A stretch of 64,000 nucleotides of DNA from contig NZ_FXTN01000006.1 in assembly GCF_900182595.1 (NCBI RefSeq), positions 248,001 to 312,000 of the forward strand, in the 5' to 3' direction. The notes beneath the pieces were generated by a model, which had not been told where the DNA came from, searched no databases, and saw only the letters and a list, made by a program, of their open reading frames with translations. Shown in pieces: positions 37,463 through 45,687 of this stretch. The position numbers were made by a program, and so were the translations under genes. Numbering within the stretch: position 1 is the stretch's first letter; each line of letters begins with the position of its first letter. The DNA is from Pedobacter westerhofensis. GTDB lineage: Bacteria; Bacteroidota; Bacteroidia; Sphingobacteriales; Sphingobacteriaceae.

Positions 37463-38779
37463 TTATTGAGAAATTTTTCCTGTTGATTTTAATAAGGTAT
37501 AATAAGCTATACCGGCATCTGCCTTTGCAATTTCAAGATTGATTTTTGCCTGGAACAACAAGGTTTCGGCATCAATTCTGTCGGTTACGGAGGCTACATT
37601 GTTTTTGTATCTTGAAGCATAAAGCCTGTCATTCTCAGTTGCCTGTGCAATTGAGGTTTCAAGGACATTAATTTTATTTTTAGCTACCTGATAGTTCTGA
37701 TAGTTTTTATTGATCTCTGTTCTTACGTTATCGCTCTGGATCGTTTTCTGGATCACGAATTCATCCTGCTGGATCCTGGCTTTGCTGACCTTATTTTTAT
37801 TGGTCCATAAATTGCCGATATTCCATGAAAGGGTAGCGCCGACAGTCATCGGTACAATATATTCATGGTTTGAAGGGATGAAATTGCCGCTCGGATTAAT
37901 GTAATATACATCTGCACCAAGAGAGAAGGTAGGGAGCGTATTTGCTTTTACAGATTTGATATCAAAGTCTGCGGCCTTGTTACGAAGATCAAGTTCTTTT
38001 AGTTCCTGACGTGTAGTCATACCCCTGTCCAGATAGTTCGCCAGCGGCTCCATAGCCATGGCATCTCCGGCAGGATCTGCAATTTCAATCTGAGTATCTT
38101 CCGGCAGGCCCAGTAAAACATCAAGGTTATAGTTTACGATCCTCTGGTTCCCTTCGATTTCAAGTTTGGTTAAGGTAACATTGGATTGCTGCAGCTGAAA
38201 TCTCAGTACATCATTTTTTGTTACAATGCCCTGCTCAAAGAAACGCTCGGCCTGTTTCAGCTGGCTGGCGATGGATTCAAGATTCTGGTCAACTACCTGG
38301 TGGCTTTGGGATAACTTATATAAAGCATAATAGGTATCTATCGCTGCAAAAGTTACTTCTTCTTTCACTTTATCAGCATCGAGGCGGGCAACATCGGCAA
38401 GCAGTTTGGTGCTTTCCCTTGCATATTTCAGTTTGCCGCCACCATATACGAGCTGGGAAACTGAGGCAAGGCCGATATAAGCATCTGCGCGTTTAGGCAG
38501 GTTGATCGGATCAGCACCACCAATTGTGAGCTGATTTGTCGGGATTTCTGCGTGATTATAAATCGCGCTTGCACTTGCAGAAGGAAGAGCATTGTCTTTA
38601 ACGATATCCAGCTGAGCCATGTTCTGCTCAATTCTATTCTGAGACAGCTTCAGATTCTTGCTATTTTCTACCCCAAGCTGAATAGCTTCCTGTATAGTTA
38701 GTTTTTTTACGTTTTGCGCGTAGAGGATGCCTGGCAACAGGAGAGCGAAGCAACTCAGTTTAATTGTTCTGTGTATCAT
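37463..38779 (-). CDS. TolC-family outer-membrane efflux channel
   Basis: The 438-residue protein has a signal peptide (~1-21, ending LYAQ) and two OEP repeats of long helices plus short barrel strands (LTIQEAIQLGVENSKNLKLS and the second-half SVKANTLPTFSLGADVYYIN). It overlaps the TetR gene by 4 bp, so the regulator is in the same transcript. Confidence 0.92.
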   Translation of the reverse strand: MIHRTIKLSCFALLLPGILYAQNVKKLTIQEAIQLGVENSKNLKLSQNRIEQNMAQLDIVKDNALPSASASAIYNHAEIPTNQLTIGGADPINLPKRADAYIGLASVSQLVYGGGKLKYARESTKLLADVARLDADKVKEEVTFAAIDTYYALYKLSQSHQVVDQNLESIASQLKQAERFFEQGIVTKNDVLRFQLQQSNVTLTKLEIEGNQRIVNYNLDVLLGLPEDTQIEIADPAGDAMAMEPLANYLDRGMTTRQELKELDLRNKAADFDIKSVKANTLPTFSLGADVYYINPSGNFIPSNHEYIVPMTVGATLSWNIGNLWTNKNKVSKARIQQDEFVIQKTIQSDNVRTEINKNYQNYQVAKNKINVLETSIAQATENDRLYASRYKNNVASVTDRIDAETLLFQAKINLEIAKADAGIAYYTLLKSTGKISQ

Positions 38780-39396
38780 TGTTTGGGTGTTAAATACGTA
38801 ATTACCAGGTCCTTTAAGTGTGTAATTAGTCGTTCAGTTAATATTTCCCTATCTTTTGGGATGGTGATGTCTAATACAGATCCATCAGTAATTTTGGAAG
38901 GCATCGTAGCCACATAGGTAATGGTGCCCATTAGGGAAGCCATTAACATCCGTATGTCTATAGGCCTGAAACTGCCATCTGCTATGCCCTGATGGATAAT
39001 CCTTTCAATTACCATCAGGTTTCCGGTCATCGCAGCTTTTACTTTATTATACATCTCGGGGCGCTGAGCAAGGGAAAGTTCCCTGTGCATCATCTTATGA
39101 AATGAGCAGTTCGCTAAAATTCTTTGTGCATATCCTTCAACTACCATGAACAATTTCTCCATCGGAGAGATTTTGTATTCGTCAATGATGGTAAGTTCTG
39201 CCTTAAAATTTTCCATTCTCCTGTTCATGATCTCCAGAAACACTCCTTCTTTAGAACCGAAGTAATAATTGATCATGGACATGTTTGCACCGGATTCTTT
39301 TGCGATCTGACGGGTTGAAGTACCTTCGTATCCGAGTTCAGAGAAGAGGACTTCTGCTGCCGCTAAAATGCTGCTTCTTTTGTCTGGCTTTTCCAT
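38776..39396 (-). CDS. TetR/AcrR-family repressor of the efflux operon
   Basis: The start at 39396 gives 206 residues (MEKPDKRSSILAAAEVLFSE). The frame is open to 39426, but that stretch overlaps the promoter -7 box and operator. The N-terminal HTH is typical: GTSTRQIAKESGANMSMINY followed by YFGSKEGVF. The C-terminal ligand domain is variable, as usual. It is the first gene of the operon with TolC, HlyD and MFS, and probably represses itself and the pump through the palindrome at 39421-39436. Confidence 0.9.
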   Translation of the reverse strand: MEKPDKRSSILAAAEVLFSELGYEGTSTRQIAKESGANMSMINYYFGSKEGVFLEIMNRRMENFKAELTIIDEYKISPMEKLFMVVEGYAQRILANCSFHKMMHRELSLAQRPEMYNKVKAAMTGNLMVIERIIHQGIADGSFRPIDIRMLMASLMGTITYVATMPSKITDGSVLDITIPKDREILTERLITHLKDLVITYLTPKQ

Positions 39397-39413
39397 TGTC
39401 TGATTTGATGGCA

Positions 39414-39421
39414 CAAAACTA
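39414..39421 (-). promoter_or_regulatory. -7 element of the tetR-efflux operon
   Basis: On the minus strand this is TAGTTTTG, a match to TAnnTTTG, directly abutting the palindrome at 39421-39436 and 17 bp before the ATG at 39396. No separate -33 TTG was found at normal spacing. Confidence 0.65.
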
Positions 39422-39436
39422 ATCAATCGATTGATT
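39421..39436. promoter_or_regulatory. Palindromic operator, probable TetR binding site
   Basis: AATCAATCGATTGATT is a perfect 16-bp palindrome located just upstream of the -7 box, where a bound dimer would block RNA polymerase. TetR-family regulators typically bind such sites by their own start. Binding is inferred from position and symmetry. Confidence 0.7.
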
Positions 39437-39525
39437 GATTTTTATAAGATGTTGTAATTTTAAAGATTAATTACAAAGACCTGACAATGATAATACGTAT
39501 TAGAGGAGGATAAAGGATGTAATTA

Positions 39526-39555
39526 TTTGTATTTTAAAATAATTCAATACCTTTG
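39526..39555 (+). promoter_or_regulatory. Promoter of the 60-residue membrane protein gene
   Basis: TTTG (39526-39529), an 18-bp spacer and TACCTTTG (39548-39555) match the Bacteroidota consensus, 17 bp before the ATG at 39573. Confidence 0.7.
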
Positions 39556-39572
39556 GCACAAAGTATATTAAG

Positions 39573-39755
39573 ATGATTAAGCAAGAAAATACAAATAATT
39601 TTGATTGGGTTTATTACGTTTTAGGCCTGTTTTTTGGTGGATTTACCGCTGCGGTAATTTCAGGAAGCTTTGGATGGACGATTCTGGGCGCGATCATCGG
39701 ATTTATATTTGGAGCGATTTTCCTGGGCTCTATCGTAAAAGGAAGGGTACATTAG
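39573..39755 (+). CDS. Small membrane protein, unknown function
   Basis: This 60-residue protein is almost entirely two hydrophobic Gly/Phe-rich segments (~12-30 and ~33-53), with a short charged N-terminus (MIKQENTNN). It resembles a glycine-zipper-like membrane hairpin. It has its own promoter and terminator, which supports it being a real gene. No function is recognised. Confidence 0.65.
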   Translation: MIKQENTNNFDWVYYVLGLFFGGFTAAVISGSFGWTILGAIIGFIFGAIFLGSIVKGRVH

Positions 39756-39760
39756 TATCA

Positions 39761-39787
39761 CATAAAGCGCCTTAGGGCGGCTTTATG
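39761..39787. terminator. Convergent terminator hairpin
   Basis: CATAAAGCGCC and GGCGGCTTTATG pair around TTAG with one bulged base. The hairpin lies between the small membrane protein gene and the convergent thioesterase gene, and contains the thioesterase stop codon. Confidence 0.65.
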
Positions 39788-40211
39788 ATTGAGATTTTGG
39801 GATAATGGCAACAGTCAGGCGGCTGATACAGTTCATCTTTCCCCTTTCATCATAAATTTTAATCTCCCACACGTGTGTTTTTGCGCCTTTGTGCAGGGGC
39901 TTGCATATTCCGGTAACCCTGCCGCTTTTAACCGGGCGCAAATGGTTGGCGTTGATCTCCAGTCCTACCGCCTGGAAACGTGCCGGATCTATGCACAGGG
40001 ATGAGGCAATGCTGCCCAGCGTTTCTGCAAGGACGACAGATGCACCGCCGTGCAGAATACCTGCAGGCTGATGGGTACGCTCATCAACAGGCATAGTCGC
40101 CGTTAGAAAGTCGTCCCCGTACTCGGTAAAACGAATATCCAGCAAACCGCCAAGATGGTTTTTGGGCATATCGTTTAGCCACTGAAGCTCAAATGCTTTG
40201 AACCAGATCAT
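39783..40211 (-). CDS. Hotdog-fold thioesterase (MenI/YdiI-like)
   Basis: This 142-residue protein resembles E. coli YdiI (MenI), the 1,4-dihydroxy-2-naphthoyl-CoA thioesterase. The shared blocks are GDDFLTATMPVDERTHQP, GILHGGASVVLAETLGS (with the catalytic Glu) and VGLEINANHLRPVKSGRV. A role in menaquinone synthesis is plausible but other CoA thioesters are possible. It overlaps the DinB gene by 4 bp. Confidence 0.88.
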   Translation of the reverse strand: MIWFKAFELQWLNDMPKNHLGGLLDIRFTEYGDDFLTATMPVDERTHQPAGILHGGASVVLAETLGSIASSLCIDPARFQAVGLEINANHLRPVKSGRVTGICKPLHKGAKTHVWEIKIYDERGKMNCISRLTVAIIPKSQS

Positions 40212-40699
40212 AAATATCTTTCGTGGATGATGGCGATGTGGTGCAGCAGATGCCCTGCGATGGTAAGCATTAGGCGGCGGGCACTGATCTCTTTACCTGA
40301 CGCAACACCAGTCCTGTTCAGTTCCTCTTCACTGAGCGAGCGGAAAAGGAACAGGTTTGCTCTTCTCATTAGATTGAACTCTTCGGCAAAACTTTGCAGG
40401 CTGCGGTCCGGGAAATGTGCACGGAGCACATATTCATCTTCATCAAAACCCGGGAGCGGGCTTTGCTCTCCGCGGATAACCGCCGTTAAACGGTAAATGA
40501 GAATCCGTTCCGTATCAATAATATGCCCTGCCATCTCTGCGATGGTCCATTTTCCAGGCGCATAAGCATAGCCTGCTTTGTGGCTGAGGCTTTCCAAAAA
40601 TTCAGGGAATTCTGTGGCCTGACGTGCCAGGAGTTCCAGCGCATCCCCTTTAACAAGTGCTGGATAATCGGCGTAAACTTTAGGTTGATGTGGGTTCAT
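40208..40699 (-). CDS. DinB-family protein
   Basis: The 163-residue four-helix protein has the DinB metal-site histidines in MAGHIIDTERILIYR and the C-terminal HLLHHIAIIHERY, plus the family start APGKWTIAEM. DinB proteins include thiol-dependent transferases (bacillithiol S-transferases), but the reaction here is unknown. It overlaps the kinase gene by 20 bp and the thioesterase gene by 4 bp. Confidence 0.85.
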   Translation of the reverse strand: MNPHQPKVYADYPALVKGDALELLARQATEFPEFLESLSHKAGYAYAPGKWTIAEMAGHIIDTERILIYRLTAVIRGEQSPLPGFDEDEYVLRAHFPDRSLQSFAEEFNLMRRANLFLFRSLSEEELNRTGVASGKEISARRLMLTIAGHLLHHIAIIHERYL

Positions 40700-41894
40700 A
40701 GGTAATACTGCTTTTCAGAATAATCCTGAAGGTGGTGCCTTTACCAACCTCCGAGTCCTTTACAAATATTTGTCCGCTGTGATAGTTCTCCACGATACGT
40801 TTGGTGAGAGACAGGCCCAATCCCCAGCCTCTTTTTCTTGTGGTATAACCAGGCTGGAAAACCGCATCAAACTTAGATCTCGGAATCCCTTTGCCTGTAT
40901 CGGTAATATCGATAAATACTTCCTCTTTTGCAAGATGTTCAATAATATTAACGGTAATGCTTCCTTCGTTTTCTATCGCGTTGGCAGCATTTTTCAGCAG
41001 GTTTTCCGTTACCCAGTCGAACAATGGGACATTGAGCAATGCCCGTACCTGATCGTCTCCGGTAATGGTAAATTTGACCTTATCTGAGGTACGCAGCTGA
41101 AAGTACTGGATAAAATTACTGATTACGGTATACACCACATGGTCCTCCAGCACAGGCTTGGAACCGATTTTGGAAAACCTGTCGGTAATTACTTCCAGTC
41201 TTTTGATATCATTTTCCATCTCTGCAATCAATGGGTCGTCTTCTGCATCAAAGCGTGATTTCATCAGCTCTACCCAGGCCATCAGTGAGGAGATGGGGGT
41301 TCCCAGCTGATGGGCAGTTTCTTTGGCCATACCTACCCATACCTGGTCCTGTTCGGATCTCCGGGCCGAGCTGAAGGCTACGTATGCCGTAAGCAGGAAC
41401 AGCGCAATTACAGCCAGCTGGATATAGGGAAAATAGCGCAGCTGCGTCAGGATAAACGAGTCTTTGTGATAGATATGCCAGATTTTTCCGTCCAAACCGA
41501 TGATGGGTGTGCCGGGATGCTGTTTTTTCATTTTGCGGAGCTCCCGTTCAAAATATCCCGGGTCGTACGTTTTCTTGTTCTGTTTCTCTACATCATAATT
41601 GGTTTTGGTAGAGTCGAGTCCCTGGTAGGAGTTGATCAGCCCGTCGCCGTCAGTCATGATTACCGGCAGCTTGGTATTCTTGGTAATGGTCTCGATCAGA
41701 TCGGTAAAGCGGTCGTCATCATACATCACGAGCGATTGCTCGGTTACTTTTACATATAGCTGAAACTGAACTTGTTCTTCGCGCTCCATTTTTTTGACAA
41801 AAAAATCGCTGTAGAATACAGAGGCAGTACCAATTACAATTGCAAAAATTAACAGGAAGAACTTCCAGCGCCGCTTTTTTTCGTAGGGATTCAT
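40680..41894 (-). CDS. Membrane sensor histidine kinase
   Basis: The 404-residue kinase has two membrane segments (~13-30 and ~152-170) flanking a periplasmic sensor, with no HAMP domain. The H-box is KETAHQLGTPISSLMAW (His near residue 191), with HQLGTP where HELRTP is usual. The ATPase N-box is ENLLKNAANAIENEG, and G-boxes are DTGKGI and GWGLGLSLTKRI. No response regulator is adjacent. It heads the operon with DinB and the thioesterase. Confidence 0.9.
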   Translation of the reverse strand: MNPYEKKRRWKFFLLIFAIVIGTASVFYSDFFVKKMEREEQVQFQLYVKVTEQSLVMYDDDRFTDLIETITKNTKLPVIMTDGDGLINSYQGLDSTKTNYDVEKQNKKTYDPGYFERELRKMKKQHPGTPIIGLDGKIWHIYHKDSFILTQLRYFPYIQLAVIALFLLTAYVAFSSARRSEQDQVWVGMAKETAHQLGTPISSLMAWVELMKSRFDAEDDPLIAEMENDIKRLEVITDRFSKIGSKPVLEDHVVYTVISNFIQYFQLRTSDKVKFTITGDDQVRALLNVPLFDWVTENLLKNAANAIENEGSITVNIIEHLAKEEVFIDITDTGKGIPRSKFDAVFQPGYTTRKRGWGLGLSLTKRIVENYHSGQIFVKDSEVGKGTTFRIILKSSITYEPTST

Positions 41895-41964
41895 AGGTTA
41901 TGCCGGCAAATTACAAAATACCATTCAAAAAGATATCAATAGAACGGCAAGCGCTGAAAAAATA

Positions 41965-41972
41965 TATCTTTG
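41965..41972 (+). promoter_or_regulatory. Candidate -7 element of gltX
   Basis: TATCTTTG matches TAnnTTTG and lies 11 bp before the gltX ATG at 41984, so the leader would be very short. No TTG at -33 was seen. Confidence 0.5.
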
Positions 41973-41983
41973 TGATTCAGAAT

Positions 41984-43492
41984 ATGGAAAAGAAAGTTAG
42001 AGTAAGATTTGCCCCCAGTCCTACGGGAGGCCTTCATTTAGGCGGTGTACGCACAGCTTTATTCAATTATTTGTTTGCAAAAAAACATAATGGCACGTTT
42101 ATTTTGCGTGTTGAAGATACAGATCAAACCCGTTTTGTTTCCGGTGCCGAGGAATATATACAATCCTGCCTTGCCTGGTGCGGCATCCATCCGGATGAAA
42201 GCCCTTTGGTGGGGGGCAACTTTGGACCGTACCGCCAGAGTGAGCGCAAACCATCATACAGACAATATGCAGAGCGGCTGATTGACAGCGGAAATGCTTA
42301 TTACGCATTTGATACCCCTGAAGAGCTGGATGCCAAACGTAAGGAAGTTCCTAACTTTCTCTACGGACAGGCTTCGCGGATGCAGATGAGGAATTCCCTT
42401 ACGCTTTCGGCAGATGAAGTGAGCGCACTTTTAGCACAGCATACTCCCCATGTCATCAGGATTAAGATGCCGGAAGATGAACATGTTTCTTTTATAGACA
42501 TGATCCGCGGCCATGTGAGTTTTGATACGAACCTTATTGATGATAAAGTGCTTTTAAAAGCAGACGGGATGCCTACCTATCATCTTGCCGTAGTAGCGGA
42601 TGACCGGGCCATGGAAATCAGCCATATCTTCAGGGGAGAGGAGTGGCTGCCCTCTGCACCCATACATATCCTGCTATGGAGATACCTGGGATGGGAAGAT
42701 GAAATGCCGCAATGGGTACATTTACCGCTGATCCTAAAGCCTGATGGCAACGGAAAACTGAGCAAACGTGATGGTGACCGATTAGGGTTTCCTGTATATG
42801 CACAAAACTGGACCGATCCTAAAACCGGAGACCTGACCAAAGGGTTTAAAGAACTCGGCTTTATGCCGGAAGCCTTTGTAAACTTACTGGCCATGCTCGG
42901 ATGGAATGACGGGACTGACCAGGAGGTTTTCACATTAGCTGAGCTAACCGAAAAATTCTCTGTTGAAAGGATCAGTAAAGCCGGAGCGAAATTTGATTTT
43001 GAGAAAGCCAAATGGTATAACCATGAATGGATTAAACGTGCGGATGCCCATAACCTGCTGGCAACAGTAAAGGAGGAGTTTGAGGCAAAAGGAATCGCAT
43101 TGAATGATGATGCCTATGCTTTAAAGGTGATCGATCTGGTAAAGGACCGCTGTAACCTGCTCGGTGATTTTATTGCCCAGAGCAAATACTTCTTTGCGGC
43201 TCCTGCAGAATATGACCTGGCTGCCGTAAAAGCAAAATGGACGCCAGAAAAAGCTGCGTTTTTTAATGCTTTTGCTGCTTCCCTTACTGATGGTTTGTCT
43301 GCAATTCAAATGGAAGAAAAATTTAAAGAGCTTGCGGCAGAACATGCTTTGAAACCGGGCGAACTGATGCTTCCTTTCCGTATTATGCTGGTGGGAGGTA
43401 AATTTGGACCAGGTGTTTTTGATATCGCTTTTACGCTCGGAACGGCAGAAACCCAGAGCAGGATCTCTATAGCACTGGCCGCTTTCGAATAA
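41984..43492 (+). CDS. gltX: Glutamate--tRNA ligase
   Basis: Class I aminoacyl-tRNA synthetase of 502 residues from the ATG at 41984 (MEKKVRVRFAPSPTGG). The HIGH-type motif is PSPTGGLHLGG and the KMSKS-type motif is KLSKRDGD. The frame is open to 41900, but that stretch covers the promoter and is not conserved in the family. glnS is also present in the window, so glutaminyl-tRNA can be made directly. Confidence 0.96.
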   Translation: MEKKVRVRFAPSPTGGLHLGGVRTALFNYLFAKKHNGTFILRVEDTDQTRFVSGAEEYIQSCLAWCGIHPDESPLVGGNFGPYRQSERKPSYRQYAERLIDSGNAYYAFDTPEELDAKRKEVPNFLYGQASRMQMRNSLTLSADEVSALLAQHTPHVIRIKMPEDEHVSFIDMIRGHVSFDTNLIDDKVLLKADGMPTYHLAVVADDRAMEISHIFRGEEWLPSAPIHILLWRYLGWEDEMPQWVHLPLILKPDGNGKLSKRDGDRLGFPVYAQNWTDPKTGDLTKGFKELGFMPEAFVNLLAMLGWNDGTDQEVFTLAELTEKFSVERISKAGAKFDFEKAKWYNHEWIKRADAHNLLATVKEEFEAKGIALNDDAYALKVIDLVKDRCNLLGDFIAQSKYFFAAPAEYDLAAVKAKWTPEKAAFFNAFAASLTDGLSAIQMEEKFKELAAEHALKPGELMLPFRIMLVGGKFGPGVFDIAFTLGTAETQSRISIALAAFE

Positions 43493-43511
43493 GTTTATTA
43501 AATTGAACTGA

Positions 43512-43550
43512 TTTGGTATAACAATTGACGATACAAATTGTTATATCAAA
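43512..43550. repeat. AT-rich inverted repeat between gltX and the zinc peptidase gene
   Basis: A 15-bp inverted repeat (TTTGGTATAACAATT at 43512-43526 with AATTGTTATATCAAA at 43536-43550) has one G-U type mismatch and a 9-nt loop. It could be a weak gltX terminator or an operator. It lies 14 bp before the peptidase ATG. Confidence 0.6.
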
Positions 43551-43563
43551 TTAAAGACATTTT

Positions 43564-44406
43564 ATGAAGTTTTTCGGTAAGGGAAGTGATAATATCGAAG
43601 ATGCCCGCGGCAGCTCCGGTGGCGGAAAAGTTGTTGGCGGTGGCATAGGTATCCTTATTGTTCTCGTAGGGATGTTTTTTGGGAAAGACCTTACCGGATT
43701 AGTTTCTCAAATGCCTGTAGGGAATACTGAACAGACGGATGTAAAACAGGGAAGACCGCAGGACGAAGGCGGGAAATTTGTTTCAGACGTGCTTGGTTCT
43801 ACAGACAGGGTATGGGAAGCACAGTTTCAGGAGATGGGCAAGGAATATGAAGATCCTTCCCTCAAGCTGTTTACCGGGGGCCAGCAATCCGGATGCGGTT
43901 ACGCAAGTTCTGCCGTGGGGCCATTTTACTGCCCTGCAGATCATAAAGTTTATATCGATTTAGAATTTTATAAGGAGCTGAAAGACCGTTTTGGTGTAAA
44001 CGGCGATTTCGCACAGGCCTATGTGATTGCACATGAGGTAGGCCACCACGTACAAAACCTGCTGGGTACTTCAGATAAAATGCAGCAGGCCCGCGGCTCG
44101 CTGAGCGAAACAGAATACAACAAGTTATCCGTAAAGCTGGAATTGCAGGCAGATTTTTATGCCGGATTATGGGCTAACAAAGCAAATAACGCAAAGGATA
44201 TTGCGCTGGATGCCGGAGACCTTGAAGAAGCGCTCAATGCGGCCAACGCTATTGGCGATGATAAGTTACAAAAGCAGGCACAGGGCGAGGTAGTGCCGGA
44301 TGCTTTTACACACGGAACCTCTGCGCAGCGCGTATACTGGTTTAAAAAAGGTTTTGATACCGGGGATATCAGCCAGGGTGATACTTTTAACACTTCGAAA
44401 CTTTAA
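43564..44406 (+). CDS. Neutral zinc metallopeptidase (YpfJ family)
   Basis: The 280-residue protein has a Gly-rich N-terminus, one membrane segment (~27-45) and a zinc peptidase domain with YVIAHEVGHHVQNLLG (HExxH), the region CGYASSAVGPFYCPADHKVYID, and ELQADFYAGLWA with the third ligand Glu. This matches the YpfJ/KPN_02809 family of inner-membrane-anchored putative peptidases. Substrate unknown. Confidence 0.92.
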   Translation: MKFFGKGSDNIEDARGSSGGGKVVGGGIGILIVLVGMFFGKDLTGLVSQMPVGNTEQTDVKQGRPQDEGGKFVSDVLGSTDRVWEAQFQEMGKEYEDPSLKLFTGGQQSGCGYASSAVGPFYCPADHKVYIDLEFYKELKDRFGVNGDFAQAYVIAHEVGHHVQNLLGTSDKMQQARGSLSETEYNKLSVKLELQADFYAGLWANKANNAKDIALDAGDLEEALNAANAIGDDKLQKQAQGEVVPDAFTHGTSAQRVYWFKKGFDTGDISQGDTFNTSKL

Positions 44407-44474
44407 TGAAGACATCGATAGGTATGATTTTACGCAGGGAAAGCTTTGAAAATAGGTTATTCTGTAAAGTTGTA

Positions 44475-44482
44475 TAACTTTG
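44475..44482 (+). promoter_or_regulatory. Candidate -7 element of the signalling block
   Basis: TAACTTTG matches TAnnTTTG and lies 64 bp before the first gene of the block at 44547. No TTG sits at a normal -33 distance. Confidence 0.5.
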
Positions 44483-44546
44483 ACACCAAACGCTCAGCAC
44501 ATAACCAGCAGCAGTTCATGATGAAAGCAACAATTTATTCTAAATA

Positions 44547-45671
44547 ATGATCCTGATAGTAGACGATACACCGGAGAATCTAATTTCTCTCAAAAAAGTT
44601 CTCGAAAGACATAATTTTGAAGTCGATACCGCTTCTTCTGGTGAAGAAGCTTTGAAAAAGGTTCTTAAAAACGCTTATGTTTTGATTATTCTGGATGTTC
44701 AGATGCCTGGTATGGATGGTTTTGAGGTGGCAGAAGCGATTTCAGGATACAGCAAAGCAAAAGAAACAGCGATTATCTTTTTATCAGCAGCAAATACAGG
44801 GCTTAATTTTATCACTAAAGGCTACTCCTCGGGCGGATTGGATTATATCACAAAGCCTGTTGATATGAATATCCTGTTACTCAAAGTGAAAACTTTTTAC
44901 AGGATCTATGAGCAGAGCAGAAAACTCATCGAAATACAAAGTGCCTTGCTCGAAGAAATAGAATTCAGGAAGAAGGCCGAAAGAAAAAAAGATGAGTTTA
45001 TCAGTATCGCCAGCCATGAACTGAAAACACCGCTCACCAGTGTAAAGGGATATGTGCAATTGCTGGAGAGAAGCGTCGAAAAAGGTGATATCCCTACTGT
45101 GAAACGCCATCTGCAAAAAGCACAGCAACAGCTTGATAAACTTAATGAACTGATTGCCGACCTGCTTGATATCTCCAAAATTGAAAGTGGCAAACTTAAA
45201 TTCAACAAGAAAAATTTCGACCTCAATATTTTACTGGACAGCATTATCGAAATCATTCATCAGTCCAATCCCGAATTCAGGATCACAAAAACCGGAACTG
45301 TACCGCAGGAAGTTTTTGCTGATGAAATGCGGATTGAGCAGGTGATCGTAAATTTTCTGACCAACGCAATTAAATATGCGCCGGGAACAACTGAAGTCCA
45401 TATTCATGTTGCAGTTGATGGCGACCGTGTGATTGTTTCTGTAAAAGACTTTGGTATAGGCATTCAACCCGATCAGCAAAAAAATGTTTTTGATAAGTTC
45501 TACAGGGTTGAGGAAACGGCCATACATTTCCAGGGACTGGGCATTGGTTTATACATTTCGGCAGAAATCATCAGGAGGCATGGCGGAACGGTGGGCGTAA
45601 ATAGTATTTTTGGAGAGGGATCAGAATTCTATTTCAATATCCCGCTCATTTCAATGACCGAATCAGATTAA
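44547..45671 (+). CDS. Receiver-histidine kinase hybrid (REC-HisKA-HATPase)
   Basis: The 374-residue soluble protein has a receiver at residues 1-115 (phospho-acceptor Asp50, ILDVQMPGMDG). A coiled-coil linker (~118-150), a HisKA domain (ASHELKTPLTSVKGYVQLL, His157) and an ATPase domain (VNFLTNAIKYAPG, DFGIGIQPDQQKNVF, GLGIGLYISAEII) follow. It has no membrane segment, so its input is probably another phosphorelay partner. It is the first of six signalling genes. Confidence 0.92.
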   Translation: MILIVDDTPENLISLKKVLERHNFEVDTASSGEEALKKVLKNAYVLIILDVQMPGMDGFEVAEAISGYSKAKETAIIFLSAANTGLNFITKGYSSGGLDYITKPVDMNILLLKVKTFYRIYEQSRKLIEIQSALLEEIEFRKKAERKKDEFISIASHELKTPLTSVKGYVQLLERSVEKGDIPTVKRHLQKAQQQLDKLNELIADLLDISKIESGKLKFNKKNFDLNILLDSIIEIIHQSNPEFRITKTGTVPQEVFADEMRIEQVIVNFLTNAIKYAPGTTEVHIHVAVDGDRVIVSVKDFGIGIQPDQQKNVFDKFYRVEETAIHFQGLGIGLYISAEIIRRHGGTVGVNSIFGEGSEFYFNIPLISMTESD

Positions 45672-45687
45672 CATACTTTTTTTCACT

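Noticed and set aside
39868..39877. CACACGTGTG palindrome as a third parS-like site
   Set aside because: Only the CACGTG core agrees; the flanks do not match parS and it lies inside the thioesterase coding region.
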